A stretch of 58,239 bases of DNA. Origin: DASQUK01 sp035697145. GTDB lineage: Bacteria; Actinomycetota; Acidimicrobiia; Acidimicrobiales; VFJN01. Positions within the stretch are counted from its first letter, which is position 1, and the number at the start of each line of letters is the position of its first letter. This document shows positions 7,972-16,340 of this stretch, piece after piece. The notes under the pieces are model-generated. The model ran no database searches and was not told the DNA's origin. It saw nothing but the letters and a program-made list of their open reading frames with translations. A program made the translations under genes and the position numbers. The DNA lies in assembly GCA_035697145.1 (NCBI GenBank), contig DASSDL010000025.1, positions 1 to 58,239 on the forward strand, read 5' to 3'.

Positions 7972-8823
7972 GTGCCCCAGCAGGCCGTCGACGACTTGGT
8001 GCGACTGCTCGACCTCGAGGCCATCGAGGTCAACATCTTCCGTGGGGTCTCGCCCGAGGAGGACCGCCAGCGCATCTTCGGCGGGCAGGTGGCGGGCCAG
8101 GCGCTGGTGGCGGCGGCGCGCACGGTCGACGTCAACCGGCACGTGCACTCGCTGCACGCCTACTTCCTGCGGGCCGGCGATCCCAAGGTGCCGATCCTCT
8201 ACGAGGTCGACCGCATCCGTGACGGCCGCTCGTTCACGACCCGGCGGGTGGTGGCGATCCAGCACGGCAAGGCGATCTTCAACATGGCCGCCAGTTTCCA
8301 GGTCGAAGAGGCGGGATTCGAGCATGCCTTCGATATGCCCGTCGTCAGGCCTCCCGAGGACCTGCCCGACATGCGGGAACGGGCCAAGGCCTACGGCCAC
8401 GGGATCGGCGCCTGGGTCGACCGACCCCGGCCGATCGACATCCGCCACGTCGACTGGCTGCCCCCGGATCGCAAGTCCCCGTTGCCGCCCCGCCAGAACG
8501 TGTGGCTGCGGGCCGACGGGCGCCTGCCCGACGATCCGCTGATCCACACGATCGTCCTCACCTACGCCTCGGACCTGACGCTGCTGGACACCTCCATGCT
8601 GCCCCACGGTGGAAGCTGGTTCGACCCCGGCCTGTTCATGGCCAGCCTCGACCATGCCATGTGGTTCCACCGGCACTTCCGGGCGGACGACTGGCTGCTC
8701 TACGCACAGGACAGCCCCGTCGCCGCCAACGGCCGGGGGCTGTCGCGGGGTCTGGTGTTCACCCGGGACGGCACGCTGGTCGCGACGGTGATACAGGAGG
8801 GCCTGATCCGTACCGCGCGCTGA
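7972..8823 (+). CDS. tesB: Acyl-CoA thioesterase II
   Basis: 283 residues, matching TesB (about 286). Two hot-dog domains are visible: the first with EVNIFRGVSPEEDRQRIFGGQVAGQALVAA and VHSLHAYFLRAGDPKVPI, the second with LTYASDLTLLDTSMLPHG and SLDHAMWFHRHFRADDWLLY, ending in RGLVFTRDGTLVATVIQEGLIR. TesB hydrolyses medium- to long-chain acyl-CoA to free acid and CoA in the cytoplasm. The GTG at 7972 gives the family's usual N-terminus (DDLVRLLDLE). The lipoprotein gene starts 21 nt downstream and may be cotranscribed. Confidence 0.93.
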   Translation: MPQQAVDDLVRLLDLEAIEVNIFRGVSPEEDRQRIFGGQVAGQALVAAARTVDVNRHVHSLHAYFLRAGDPKVPILYEVDRIRDGRSFTTRRVVAIQHGKAIFNMAASFQVEEAGFEHAFDMPVVRPPEDLPDMRERAKAYGHGIGAWVDRPRPIDIRHVDWLPPDRKSPLPPRQNVWLRADGRLPDDPLIHTIVLTYASDLTLLDTSMLPHGGSWFDPGLFMASLDHAMWFHRHFRADDWLLYAQDSPVAANGRGLSRGLVFTRDGTLVATVIQEGLIRTAR

Positions 8824-8844
8824 CGGCGCGTACGGTGCCGGGCC

Positions 8845-10098
8845 ATGATGCGCGCGATCGGGGTGCTGCTGGCGGCCGGCCTGGTGGGACTGGGCTCGGC
8901 GGGGTGTGGCGACGACGGGGACGGAGACGCGGCGGGCGTGACGACCACGACCGAGGGCCCTGCCACCGGGGGCGAGCCCTCGACGAGCGGATCGACGACC
9001 GCCGCCGAGGCCCCGCTCGACGAGATCGAGATCGCGGCCACACCCGTGGCCGAGGCGGACTCCCCGACCGCCCTGGTGGTCCGTCCCGGCTCGCCGACGA
9101 TGTACGTCTCCGAACGCGCCGGGCGGGTCCGGCCCGTCACGGTCACCGGGGCAGGGCGCGACCGGACCTACGCCGTCGGCGATCCGGTGCTGGACATCAG
9201 CGAGGACGTCGTTGCCGACGGAGAGCGGGGGTTGCTCGACATCGAGTTCTCCGACGACGGCGGCACCCTCTACGTGCACTACAGCCTGGCTCCTAGCGGC
9301 GACACCCGCGTCGCGGCGTACACGATGGCTGGGGACGACGTCGACACTGGGTCGTACCGCGAGCTGCTGGCCGTCGAGGACCCGTACCCCAATCACAACG
9401 GCGGCGAGTTGGAGATCGGGCCCGACGGCTTCCTCTACATCGCCCTCGGCGACGGCGGCGGCGGTGGCGATCCCGAGGGCAACGGGCAGGACACCCAGGC
9501 GCTGCTAGGCAAGATCCTGCGCATCGACCCCGGCAATCCGTCGGGCAGCCAGGCCTACGGCATTCCCTCCGACAACCCGTTCGCCGACGGCGGGGGTGGG
9601 CGGCCGGAGGTGTGGCTCTACGGCGTGCGCAACCCGTGGCGCTTCAGCTTCGACCCCGCCACCGGGGATCTGTGGATCGGCGACGTCGGTCAGAGCGAGT
9701 GGGAGGAGATCGACCAGCTGCCGGCCGCGGCCGGGGGCGGGCGGGGCGCCAACCTCGGGTGGAACGAGATGGAGGCCACGCACCCCTTCGAGGGCGGCAG
9801 CAATCCCGAGGACGGCGTGCTCCCGGTGTTCGAGTATTCCCACGACGAGGGCTGCTCGGTCACCGGTGGCTTGGTGTACCGGGGCTCGGCGATCCCGGGC
9901 CTCGCGGGGGCCTACCTGTTCGGCGACTACTGCCAGGGCGACGTGCGGGCCCTCCGGGTGCGAGACGGCGAGGTGACCGAGGAGCGCACCTTCGACGCCC
10001 GCGTCGACCAGCTGGTGTCGTTCGCCGAAGACGCCGCCGGGGACGTCTACGCGTTATCGCTGCTTGGCGGGATCTACCGGCTCGACGTCGCCGGATGA
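8845..10098 (+). CDS. PQQ-dependent glucose/sorbosone dehydrogenase-like lipoprotein
   Basis: 417 residues. A lipoprotein signal ends in LGSAGC (Cys21), followed by a Thr/Gly/Asp-rich linker to about residue 60, so the protein should be tethered outside the cell. The rest is a six-bladed propeller of the GSDH type: GERGLLDIEFSDDG, NHNGGELEIGPDG with the conserved His of soluble glucose dehydrogenases, LYIALGDGGGGGDPEGNGQD (calcium region), and YGVRNPWRFSFDP. Family members oxidise aldoses or sorbosone with PQQ, or act as HHIP-like adhesion proteins; the substrate here is unknown. It ends 33 bp before repeat copy A. Confidence 0.88.
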   Translation: MMRAIGVLLAAGLVGLGSAGCGDDGDGDAAGVTTTTEGPATGGEPSTSGSTTAAEAPLDEIEIAATPVAEADSPTALVVRPGSPTMYVSERAGRVRPVTVTGAGRDRTYAVGDPVLDISEDVVADGERGLLDIEFSDDGGTLYVHYSLAPSGDTRVAAYTMAGDDVDTGSYRELLAVEDPYPNHNGGELEIGPDGFLYIALGDGGGGGDPEGNGQDTQALLGKILRIDPGNPSGSQAYGIPSDNPFADGGGGRPEVWLYGVRNPWRFSFDPATGDLWIGDVGQSEWEEIDQLPAAAGGGRGANLGWNEMEATHPFEGGSNPEDGVLPVFEYSHDEGCSVTGGLVYRGSAIPGLAGAYLFGDYCQGDVRALRVRDGEVTEERTFDARVDQLVSFAEDAAGDVYALSLLGGIYRLDVAG

Positions 10099-10130
10099 GG
10101 ACGCAGGAAACAGCGCCTGACCAGGCCTAG

Positions 10131-10262
10131 AACGTGCGCGGATAGGCACGTCATCCTGGCTCTCGGTGGTCAGCGCTGCTGGGAGGCCCAGCTGTTGAGC
10201 TGCGACCCGGCAACAAATTCCCACGCGGGGTGCCTGCGGAACGTCCTATCCGCTGGGCCTCT
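10131..10262 (+). repeat. 132-bp dispersed repeat, copy A
   Basis: First of five near-identical copies in the window. The left end is AACGTGCGCGGATAGGCACG and the right end is CCTATCCGCTGGGCCTCT. Terminal GCGGATAGG pairs with CCTATCCGC, and internal GAGGCCCAGC pairs with terminal GCTGGGCCTC. It lies between the convergent ends of the sugar-dehydrogenase gene and prmA. Its right end runs into prmA: the TAG stop and the last residues QRPSG of PrmA are encoded by the repeat. Confidence 0.9.
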
Positions 10263-11100
10263 GGGCGCCGGTGGAGCCGGCGAACGTCGCCGCGAGCCAG
10301 CCGTCTGCGGTTTCCTCGCCCACCTGAGTCAGACCCAACCGAGAGGCGGTAGCGATCACCGGTGGGCGCTGCTCGACCAGGATGCCGCTCATCACCAATG
10401 CGCCGTCGGCCGCCAGGGCCGCCCGGAGGGCGGGGGCCACCGCGAGGAGGTCCGGCAGCAACAGGTTGGCCGTCACCAGGTCGAACGGCGCTTCGGCGTG
10501 AACCACCCGGTCGAGCGGGCTCGCGGTGACCGTGAAACGGTCGCCAACGCCATTGCGGGCCGCGTTCGCCCGTGACGCCGCCACCGCCGCCGGATCGTGG
10601 TCGATCCCGACCGCCTCGGCGGCGCCCAGCGCCAACGCGGCGATGCCGAGCACACCGCTGCCGCACCCGGCGTCGAGCACCCGCTCGCCGCCCCGGACCA
10701 GACGCTCGAGCAACGCCAGCGCCAACCTGGTCGACGCATGCGCTCCGCTGCCGAACGCGCGCTCGGGATCGATCAGCACGTCGACTGCAGCCCTGTGCGG
10801 CCCGGCTGGAAGCCACGGCGGGCGCACCAGCAGCCGCTCGCCGACGGGCACCGCCCGGGCGAAGGCGCGCCAAGCATCCAGCGCGCCGTCGACGTCGACC
10901 GCCACCACCTCGGCGGGCCAAATGCCGTCAACCGCCGCCAGCAGCGGGGCGATGTCGGCGCCGGCAGCGACGCCGGCCACCAGCACGACGCCCGTGGGCG
11001 TTTCGCGCTCTTCGATGGCGATCGCGCCCACCCGCCACAGCGCGTCGGCGGCCAGGTCCGCCTCGCCCGTGGGTACAGCCACCCTGACCACGCACGTCAT
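10246..11100 (-). CDS. prmA: Ribosomal protein L11 methyltransferase
   Basis: 284 residues from the ATG at 11100. The N-terminal substrate-recognition domain covers about 1-85. The methyltransferase core shows DPERAFGSGAHASTRLAL (PrmA hallmark near DPxxAFGTGxH), motif I VLDAGCGSGVLGIAALALGA, IDHDPAAV and VTANLLLPDL. PrmA methylates lysines and the N-terminus of L11, and SAM is the donor. The assignment against other class I methyltransferases rests on the AFGSGAH motif and length. The final codons and stop come from repeat copy A. Confidence 0.85.
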   Translation of the reverse strand: MTCVVRVAVPTGEADLAADALWRVGAIAIEERETPTGVVLVAGVAAGADIAPLLAAVDGIWPAEVVAVDVDGALDAWRAFARAVPVGERLLVRPPWLPAGPHRAAVDVLIDPERAFGSGAHASTRLALALLERLVRGGERVLDAGCGSGVLGIAALALGAAEAVGIDHDPAAVAASRANAARNGVGDRFTVTASPLDRVVHAEAPFDLVTANLLLPDLLAVAPALRAALAADGALVMSGILVEQRPPVIATASRLGLTQVGEETADGWLAATFAGSTGAQRPSG

Positions 11101-11327
11101 CGATGTGCCTGGCCGCTGCCTGCGATCCGGCGCCGATCTATTGGGGTCCTCGCGATGGATCAACGCCGGAAGCGCTAGTCGGTCAGGGCCGGCCGCGCCA
11201 GGGTGAGCAGGTAGTCGCTCTCGGTGCCTCATGGAAGAGAGTCTGCGGCGGCCTGGGGACCCTACCCAGGAGAAACATGAGCCACACCGCGCCCCTGCGT
11301 TCGGTGTCGGCGCTGTGGCCCCGGGCG

Positions 11328-12146
11328 TCACCTGCCTGCTGGGACCCTGTCGGCCTGACCGGTCAGCACCCGATGCGACGGCTTGTCGGGTCGGAGCTGG
11401 GGCTCGGGGGGCCGGCGGTACAGCCTCTCCGCCGCCACCTTGCACACGACCGCCACCAGGGCTGCAGCCACCAGCACCCCCCAGGCCCAGCCGGGCAGCG
11501 ACATCCGGCTGGCCAGCACCACGGCCAGCGGGAGCAGCGCCAGCGCCAGCACGCGGGCCATCCCATCGAGGCGGTCGACGGTTGGGCGGGCCCAGTCCGG
11601 ATCGGTTCCCGGACGGGCAGCGCTGCTGCCGCGCTGGTCCGCGTACCAGCCGCGGTCGCGATGGACGCCCCGCATGGAACCGGCCGCCACGAACCGGTCG
11701 GCCGCCCAGCGCGGGTTGTCGGCCCGCAGCAACACGCCGTCGAGCCCGGGCGCGGGCCGACGGCGCGAGGCTCGGTAGCCGAAGGGGAGTCGCCCCCGGA
11801 GCCGGAGGGCGGGCCCCCACCGCAGCGGGGGGACCGCCTGCGGTGCGGCGAACAGCAGCAGAGTCGTCGGCGCCCGCCGCGGCGAGGCCGTGGGCAGGTG
11901 AGCGATCGCTCGGCCCGGGAACTGCGCCCGGATGTCGGCCGGGTCGCGGGGCGAGCCCGGGGTGGTCAGGTCGACCACGGCGATCCAGGCGGTCGGCACC
12001 GACAGCTCGTCCCGGCCGAAGTAGCGCGGCAACTGGAGGTGGGCGGAGTACGCCGCGAACTCCACCCGTGCCTTGCGCATCCGGTAGCCGTAGTCGCGAA
12101 GCTCGACCTGGCGCCCGGGCCCCAACGAATGACGGCCGCCCGGCAT
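11328..12146 (-). CDS. Uncharacterised protein with C-terminal membrane hairpin
   Basis: 272 residues from the ATG at 12146 (upstream GGA is a weak ribosome binding site). The first 200 residues are soluble and Arg/Pro rich, with segments such as VPTAWIAVVDLTTPG and APTTLLLFAAPQAVPPLRWG that look like the beta strands of a PH-like or small barrel domain. Residues about 215-255 form two hydrophobic helices (ARVLALALLPLAVVLAS and WAWGVLVAAALVAVVCKVA). I do not recognise the family. It stands alone between prmA and the divergent EEP genes. Confidence 0.6.
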   Translation of the reverse strand: MPGGRHSLGPGRQVELRDYGYRMRKARVEFAAYSAHLQLPRYFGRDELSVPTAWIAVVDLTTPGSPRDPADIRAQFPGRAIAHLPTASPRRAPTTLLLFAAPQAVPPLRWGPALRLRGRLPFGYRASRRRPAPGLDGVLLRADNPRWAADRFVAAGSMRGVHRDRGWYADQRGSSAARPGTDPDWARPTVDRLDGMARVLALALLPLAVVLASRMSLPGWAWGVLVAAALVAVVCKVAAERLYRRPPEPQLRPDKPSHRVLTGQADRVPAGR

Positions 12147-12344
12147 TCCGCACAGCTTGGCACCTGCCGTCGGGCCCTGGCGCGGATCGGTCGGTGGGTT
12201 TTCGGGACACCGCCAGAGGCGGTCGACCGTCGGTCCGATCCCGCACCTCGGGCCCGAGTAGAACATCGTGGTGTCAGGCGCAGATGCTCATGTCCGCCTG
12301 CCTCGGCCTCGTGGTCCGCCCCACCGCCCAACGGAGGTACACCC

Positions 12345-13208
12345 ATGCGATCACGGTTCGGGTGGCTGCTCCTGGTAGCCACACTCCTGGCCGCCGCCCT
12401 CGGCGCGACGGCGGTCGTCGCGCCGGCGGCCATGGCGTCGGACGCCCGGACCCTGGCGGCCGAGCGCGAGTTGCGGGTGGCGTCGTTCAACATCCACCAC
12501 GGGGTCGGGCTCGATGGTGTGCTGGATCTCATGCGCATCGCAGCGGTCGTCGAACAGACGGGCGCGGAGGTCGTCGGCCTCCAGGAGGTCGACAGGCACT
12601 GGAGTGCGCGCAGCAACTTCGTCGACCAGGCCACGTGGCTGGCAGAGCGGCTGGACATGCACCTGGCCTTCGGCGCGAACCTGAACCTCGACCCACCGGC
12701 ACCCGGGGCGCCGCGTCGCCAGTTCGGCACGGCGATCCTGTCGGCCCACAGGATCCGGGCCACGACCAACACCCTGCTCCCCCGGCCCCTGGGCGGCGAA
12801 CAGCGGGGACTGCTGGAGGTCCAGATCAAGGTCCGGGGCATCCCCGTCCGGGTGTTCAACACCCACCTGCAGCACGACTCCCAGGTCGAGCGGCTGGCCC
12901 AGGTCGAGCGGATCCGCCAGGTGCTCGCCACCGCCAACGAGTCGGTGGTGCTGCTCGGCGACCTCAACGCCACCCCGGACACGCCCGAGATCGCAGGGCT
13001 CACCGACCTGCTCGTCGACGCCTGGTTGACCGCGGGTGTCGGCGACGGCTTCACCTTCGACGCCGCCACGCCCCACGCCCGCATCGACTATGTCATGTCC
13101 TCGGGCAACGTGGTGGCCCGCACGGCGGCGGTGCTGACCACCGACGCCGCGGACCACCTGCCGGTGGTCGCCGACCTGGCCCTGCCCGGCAAGCGGCTGA
13201 GTCGCTAG
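12345..13208 (+). CDS. Secreted endonuclease/exonuclease/phosphatase-family enzyme
   Basis: 287 residues; ACGGAGGT lies 7 nt before the ATG. An N-terminal signal peptide (basic MRSRFG, hydrophobic core, cleavage near AMASDA at about 32) predicts export. The EEP fold motifs are in order: ASFNIHHG, LQEVDRHW (catalytic Glu), NTHLQH (His), LLGDLNATPD (Asp/Asn), RIDYVM and TTDAADHLPVVADL (final Asp-His). Family members are Mg-dependent phosphodiesterases or phosphatases acting on nucleic acids, phospholipids or phosphoinositides. The substrate is unknown. A paralogue follows 30 bp downstream. Confidence 0.88.
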   Translation: MRSRFGWLLLVATLLAAALGATAVVAPAAMASDARTLAAERELRVASFNIHHGVGLDGVLDLMRIAAVVEQTGAEVVGLQEVDRHWSARSNFVDQATWLAERLDMHLAFGANLNLDPPAPGAPRRQFGTAILSAHRIRATTNTLLPRPLGGEQRGLLEVQIKVRGIPVRVFNTHLQHDSQVERLAQVERIRQVLATANESVVLLGDLNATPDTPEIAGLTDLLVDAWLTAGVGDGFTFDAATPHARIDYVMSSGNVVARTAAVLTTDAADHLPVVADLALPGKRLSR

Positions 13209-13238
13209 CCAGCAGCCACCGGCACGGTCGACCGGACG

Positions 13239-14012
13239 GTGCGCGCGCTCACGTTCAACATCCGCCACGGGGTCGGGCTCGACGGCGTCCACAACCTCGA
13301 TCGGGTGGCCCAGGTGATCGAGGGGGCCGAGGCCGACCTGGCGGCGTTGCAGGAGGTGGACCGCCATCTGAGCCCCCGCAGCGGCTATCTCGATCAGGCC
13401 GATTGGCTGGCCCGTCGCCTGGACATGGACATGGCGTACGGCCCGGTCGTCGACCTCGGGCCGTCAACGTTGCCTCCCGCTCCCACTGACGCTCGAGCCG
13501 GCCGCCCCGACGGCGCGCGGCGGCAGTACGGGATCGCCCTGTTGTCCCGCGCGCCGCTGCACGACGCCCGCAACCTGCTTCTGACGCGGCCCCGGGGCGG
13601 CGAGCAGCGCGGCCTGTTGGGCGCCGTCGTCGATGTGGACGGCCGAGCGGTGCGGGTCTTCTGCACCCATCTCCAGCACCGGTCCCGTAGCGAACGGCTG
13701 GCCCAGGCCACGCAGATCGCCGGGTCGCTGTCGGGGGGTGGCGGGCCGGTCGTGCTCATGGGGGACCTCAATGCCAGGCCGGGCGACCCGGAGATCGCAC
13801 CGCTCACCAAGGTTCTCGACGACGCCTGGGTGGTCGCCGGGGACGGCGCCGGGTTCACCTTCGACGCCGCCACCCCCCACGCCCGCATCGACTACATCCT
13901 CACGTCGGCGGACCTTGCGGCCCGGAGCGCCGCCGTGCTCCCGACGGACGCCTCAGACCACCTGGCCGTGGTCGCCGAGCTGGAGCTCGACGCCGTAGGA
14001 CCGGGCGGCTGA
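13239..14012 (+). CDS. Cytoplasmic endonuclease/exonuclease/phosphatase-family paralogue
   Basis: 257 residues from a GTG at 13239. Nearly motif-for-motif a duplicate of the preceding gene (TFNIRHGVGLDGV, LQEVDRHLSPRSG, RPRGGEQRGLLGAVV, CTHLQHRSRSERLAQ, LMGDLNARPGDPEIA, GFTFDAATPHARIDYI, TDASDHLAVVAEL), but it lacks the signal peptide, so it should stay in the cytoplasm. It also has a longer loop after the second motif (ARAGRPDGARRQYG). All catalytic residues are kept. The stop codon TGA shares its final A with the first base of repeat copy B. Confidence 0.88.
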   Translation: MRALTFNIRHGVGLDGVHNLDRVAQVIEGAEADLAALQEVDRHLSPRSGYLDQADWLARRLDMDMAYGPVVDLGPSTLPPAPTDARAGRPDGARRQYGIALLSRAPLHDARNLLLTRPRGGEQRGLLGAVVDVDGRAVRVFCTHLQHRSRSERLAQATQIAGSLSGGGGPVVLMGDLNARPGDPEIAPLTKVLDDAWVVAGDGAGFTFDAATPHARIDYILTSADLAARSAAVLPTDASDHLAVVAELELDAVGPGG

Positions 14013-14143
14013 GAGGCCCAACGGATAGGGCGTTCCGCAGGCACCGCGCGTGGGGATTTGCTGCCGGGTCACAGCTCAACAGCTGGGCCTCCCAGCAGCG
14101 CTGACCACCGAGAGCCAGGATGACGTGCCTATCCGCGCACGTT
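14012..14143 (-). repeat. 132-bp dispersed repeat, copy B (inverted)
   Basis: Reverse-complement orientation relative to copies A, C, D and E, about 95% identical to A. It begins at the last base of the upstream gene's stop codon and ends 54 bp before the MOSC gene. Relative to the gene it follows, its orientation is the same as for copies A and C. This copy has CCCAAC where the others read CCCAGC, and CGCGC where the others read CCGCG. Confidence 0.9.
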
Positions 14144-14197
14144 CAGAACGGCGGAATCCGTTCGCCCGCCGACCACGGGCCGCGCCATCCTCGGGAC

Positions 14198-14749
14198 ATG
14201 CACCTCACCGTGTCCCGCCTGGAGGAGGGTCTCGACCACGTCCGCCGGTCGCCCACGGACGTCGGGCGAGTCGAGCTGATCGTGCGGCGACCCGCCGTCG
14301 ACGAGCGCGAGGTCCTCGAGGAGGGCATCCTCGACCTCGCCGCCGGGCTGGTAGGCGACAGCTGGCGGATCCGGGGCAGCAGCCGGACGGCCGATGGCTC
14401 GGCCCACCCCGACATGCAGCTCAACGTCATCAATGCCCGCCTGTCGTCGCTGGTCGCCGTCGATCCCGACCGGCGGGTCCTTGCTGGCGATCAGCTCCAC
14501 CTCGACCTCGACCTCAGCCACGACAATCTGCCGGCCGGCACCCGCCTCGCGCTGGGGAGCGCGGTGATAGAGGTCACCGAGATCCCCCACGCCGGCTGTG
14601 CCAAGTTCCGCGACCGCTTCGGGGCCGACGCCCTGCGGTTCGTCAACTCCCCGACCGGGCGGAAGCTGCGCCTCCGTGGCCTCAACGCCAAGGTCGTGGT
14701 CGCCGGAACGGTGCGCGAGGGCGACGACGTCCGGAAGCTGCTGCCGTGA
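14198..14749 (+). CDS. MOSC domain protein
   Basis: 183 residues from the ATG at 14198. The MOSC (MoCo sulfurase C-terminal) fold is suggested by the VELIVRRPAVDEREVLEEGILD opening, the GDQLHLDLDLSHDNLPAGTRLALG strand region and HAGCAKFRDRFG, where the conserved Cys is the expected sulfur or molybdenum-cofactor contact. Stand-alone MOSC proteins handle molybdenum cofactor or carry sulfur to cofactor sites; a partner is not visible here. It is preceded by repeat copy B and ends 18 bp from the convergent FAD oxidoreductase. Confidence 0.8.
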   Translation: MHLTVSRLEEGLDHVRRSPTDVGRVELIVRRPAVDEREVLEEGILDLAAGLVGDSWRIRGSSRTADGSAHPDMQLNVINARLSSLVAVDPDRRVLAGDQLHLDLDLSHDNLPAGTRLALGSAVIEVTEIPHAGCAKFRDRFGADALRFVNSPTGRKLRLRGLNAKVVVAGTVREGDDVRKLLP

Positions 14750-14767
14750 AGCGTCCTGGGGTCGGTG

Positions 14768-15883
14768 CTACGTAGTCGCGGCTCGGAAGCGACCCGGTGA
14801 CAGGGCCACCGGGTCGAGGTCGGGTGCGACGGACGCCGGCGGGGGGTCGCCCCTGAGGACTCCCGCCGCGAGTCGCGCCAGCGCTGGCGCGGTCTGTATC
14901 CCGTAGCCGCCCTGCCCCGCGAGCCAGAACAGACCCGGGACTTCGGGGTCGTAGCCCATCACGGGGACACGGTCGACCGCGAAGGTCCTGAGTCCCGCCC
15001 ACGCAGTGACCACGGACCGGATTGCCAGGGTGGTCGCCAGGTTCACCCGTTCGATGGCCCGTGCGATGTCGGCCTCCTCGGGGCGGGCGTCGCACGGTTC
15101 GCTCGGCGTCTCGTCAGCGGGAGACACGAGCACGTGGGGGCCGTCGGGCCGGAAGTAGAACGTGTCATCCACATCCGCGACCAGCGGCCACGAGGCCGGA
15201 ACGGGTTGCCCGGTGCGGGCGATGACGACCGTGCGCCTGAGGGGCCGGAGGCCGCACGGCCGGGCACCGAACAGCCTGGCCACGCGGTCGGCCCAGGCCC
15301 CGGCGGCATTCACGACCACGCCGGCTGCAACCGTGCCGCTCGCGTGACGGAGCCGCCAGGTACGTCCGTCGTGGACCACCTGCGACACCCGGCTGTCCCT
15401 CGAGACCGCCACGCCATTGCGCCGAGCGTCGCGCACGTAGGCCTGGTGGAGGGCGGCCACATCGATGTCCTGGGCATCGGGTTCCACCACCGCCGCGGTG
15501 ATCCAGTCGGTGCGCACGGCGGAGCACATGCCCAGGGCTTCGTCTGGGCTCAGCGCGCGCAGCCCGGGCTGCTGTCGCCGCATCTCGGCGATCGCTGGCT
15601 CGCGCCCGCGCCCGGCGATCCACAACAACGGGCGGGGCGTCAACAGCGGCGCATCGACGGCCGCTGCCTCGAGCAGCGGCCGGCTCGCACGCGTCAGGGC
15701 GCGCACCGCGGGGGCGCCATAGCTCTCGAGGAATGCCGCCGCCGAGCGACCGGTCGCGTGGTGAGCGAGCTGACTCTCCTGCTCGAGGACGATCACCGAG
15801 TGCGTTGGCGCCAGCTCACTCGCGATCGACATGCCGGCCATGCCGCCGCCGATGACGGCAACGTCGGCGAGGGTGACGTCCAG
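14768..15883 (-). CDS. FAD-dependent amino-acid oxidase/dehydrogenase, DauA-like
   Basis: About 371 residues. The dinucleotide motif VAVIGGGMAGMSIASEL lies at the N-terminus, followed by ATGRSAAAFLESYG, VVNAAGAWADRVARL and the FAD-closing WLAGQGGYGIQTAPALARLAA, a pattern shared with D-arginine dehydrogenase and glycine/D-amino-acid oxidases. The first ATG in frame falls inside the FAD motif, so the true start must be upstream; the only plausible codon is CTG at 15883, directly after the stop of the GNAT gene (TGA-G-CTG), which implies translational coupling. It probably oxidises an amino or imino acid. The substrate is inferred from motif similarity only. Confidence 0.82.
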   Translation of the reverse strand: MDVTLADVAVIGGGMAGMSIASELAPTHSVIVLEQESQLAHHATGRSAAAFLESYGAPAVRALTRASRPLLEAAAVDAPLLTPRPLLWIAGRGREPAIAEMRRQQPGLRALSPDEALGMCSAVRTDWITAAVVEPDAQDIDVAALHQAYVRDARRNGVAVSRDSRVSQVVHDGRTWRLRHASGTVAAGVVVNAAGAWADRVARLFGARPCGLRPLRRTVVIARTGQPVPASWPLVADVDDTFYFRPDGPHVLVSPADETPSEPCDARPEEADIARAIERVNLATTLAIRSVVTAWAGLRTFAVDRVPVMGYDPEVPGLFWLAGQGGYGIQTAPALARLAAGVLRGDPPPASVAPDLDPVALSPGRFRAATT

Positions 15884-15884
15884 C

Positions 15885-16334
15885 TCAGCCGTCGTCCCGC
15901 AGGTCGAATCTGTAGACGTTCGAGTCCCGCCGGACGAATCCGGCGCGCTGGTAGAGGCGATTGGCGGCGTCGCGCGACGGGCGCGAGGTCAGGTCGACGG
16001 TGACGGCGCCGAACTCGCGGGAGCGCTCGACCATGGCGCGGGTCAGCGCGTCGCCCACACCCTGGCCGCGGGCCGCCTCGTCGACCACCACGTCTTCGAT
16101 CCAAGCCCGCCGCCCGGTGGGGATGCGAAAGGTCACCAGCGTGGCCATCCCGACGATGGTCCCGGCATCGTCCAGCGCGATGAACAGGTCGGTCGCCGGC
16201 GACGCCACCAGCTCACCGAGCTCCGCGGTGCTCGGGGGCGGGTTGGAGCGCGACAGCTGCGGCACGAGCCCCTTGACGGCGTCGACGATGGCGGGGGTCA
16301 GCGAGGTGGCGATCTCGACCTTCACCGGCTGCAC
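15885..16334 (-). CDS. GNAT-family N-acetyltransferase
   Basis: 149 residues. The acetyl-CoA-binding core is clear: TGRRAWIEDVVVDEAARGQGVGDALTRAMVERSRE with the R/QxxGxG/A pyrophosphate loop (RGQGVG), then NRLYQRAGFVRRDSNVYRF with the C-terminal Tyr region. It transfers acetyl from acetyl-CoA to an amine of unknown identity. It is the first gene of a two-gene unit; its TGA is separated by one base from the likely CTG start of the FAD oxidoreductase. Confidence 0.88.
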   Translation of the reverse strand: MQPVKVEIATSLTPAIVDAVKGLVPQLSRSNPPPSTAELGELVASPATDLFIALDDAGTIVGMATLVTFRIPTGRRAWIEDVVVDEAARGQGVGDALTRAMVERSREFGAVTVDLTSRPSRDAANRLYQRAGFVRRDSNVYRFDLRDDG

Positions 16335-16340
16335 GCTACG

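Noticed and set aside
10131..10262. The 132-bp repeats as integron attC sites (VCR-like length, placed after stop codons)
   Set aside because: The far end reads CACGTTC and not GTTRRRY, the RYYYAAC match (GCCCAAC) exists only in copy B, genes between copies are multi-gene runs in both directions, and no integrase is present. The outer ends are not complementary as R' and R'' should be.
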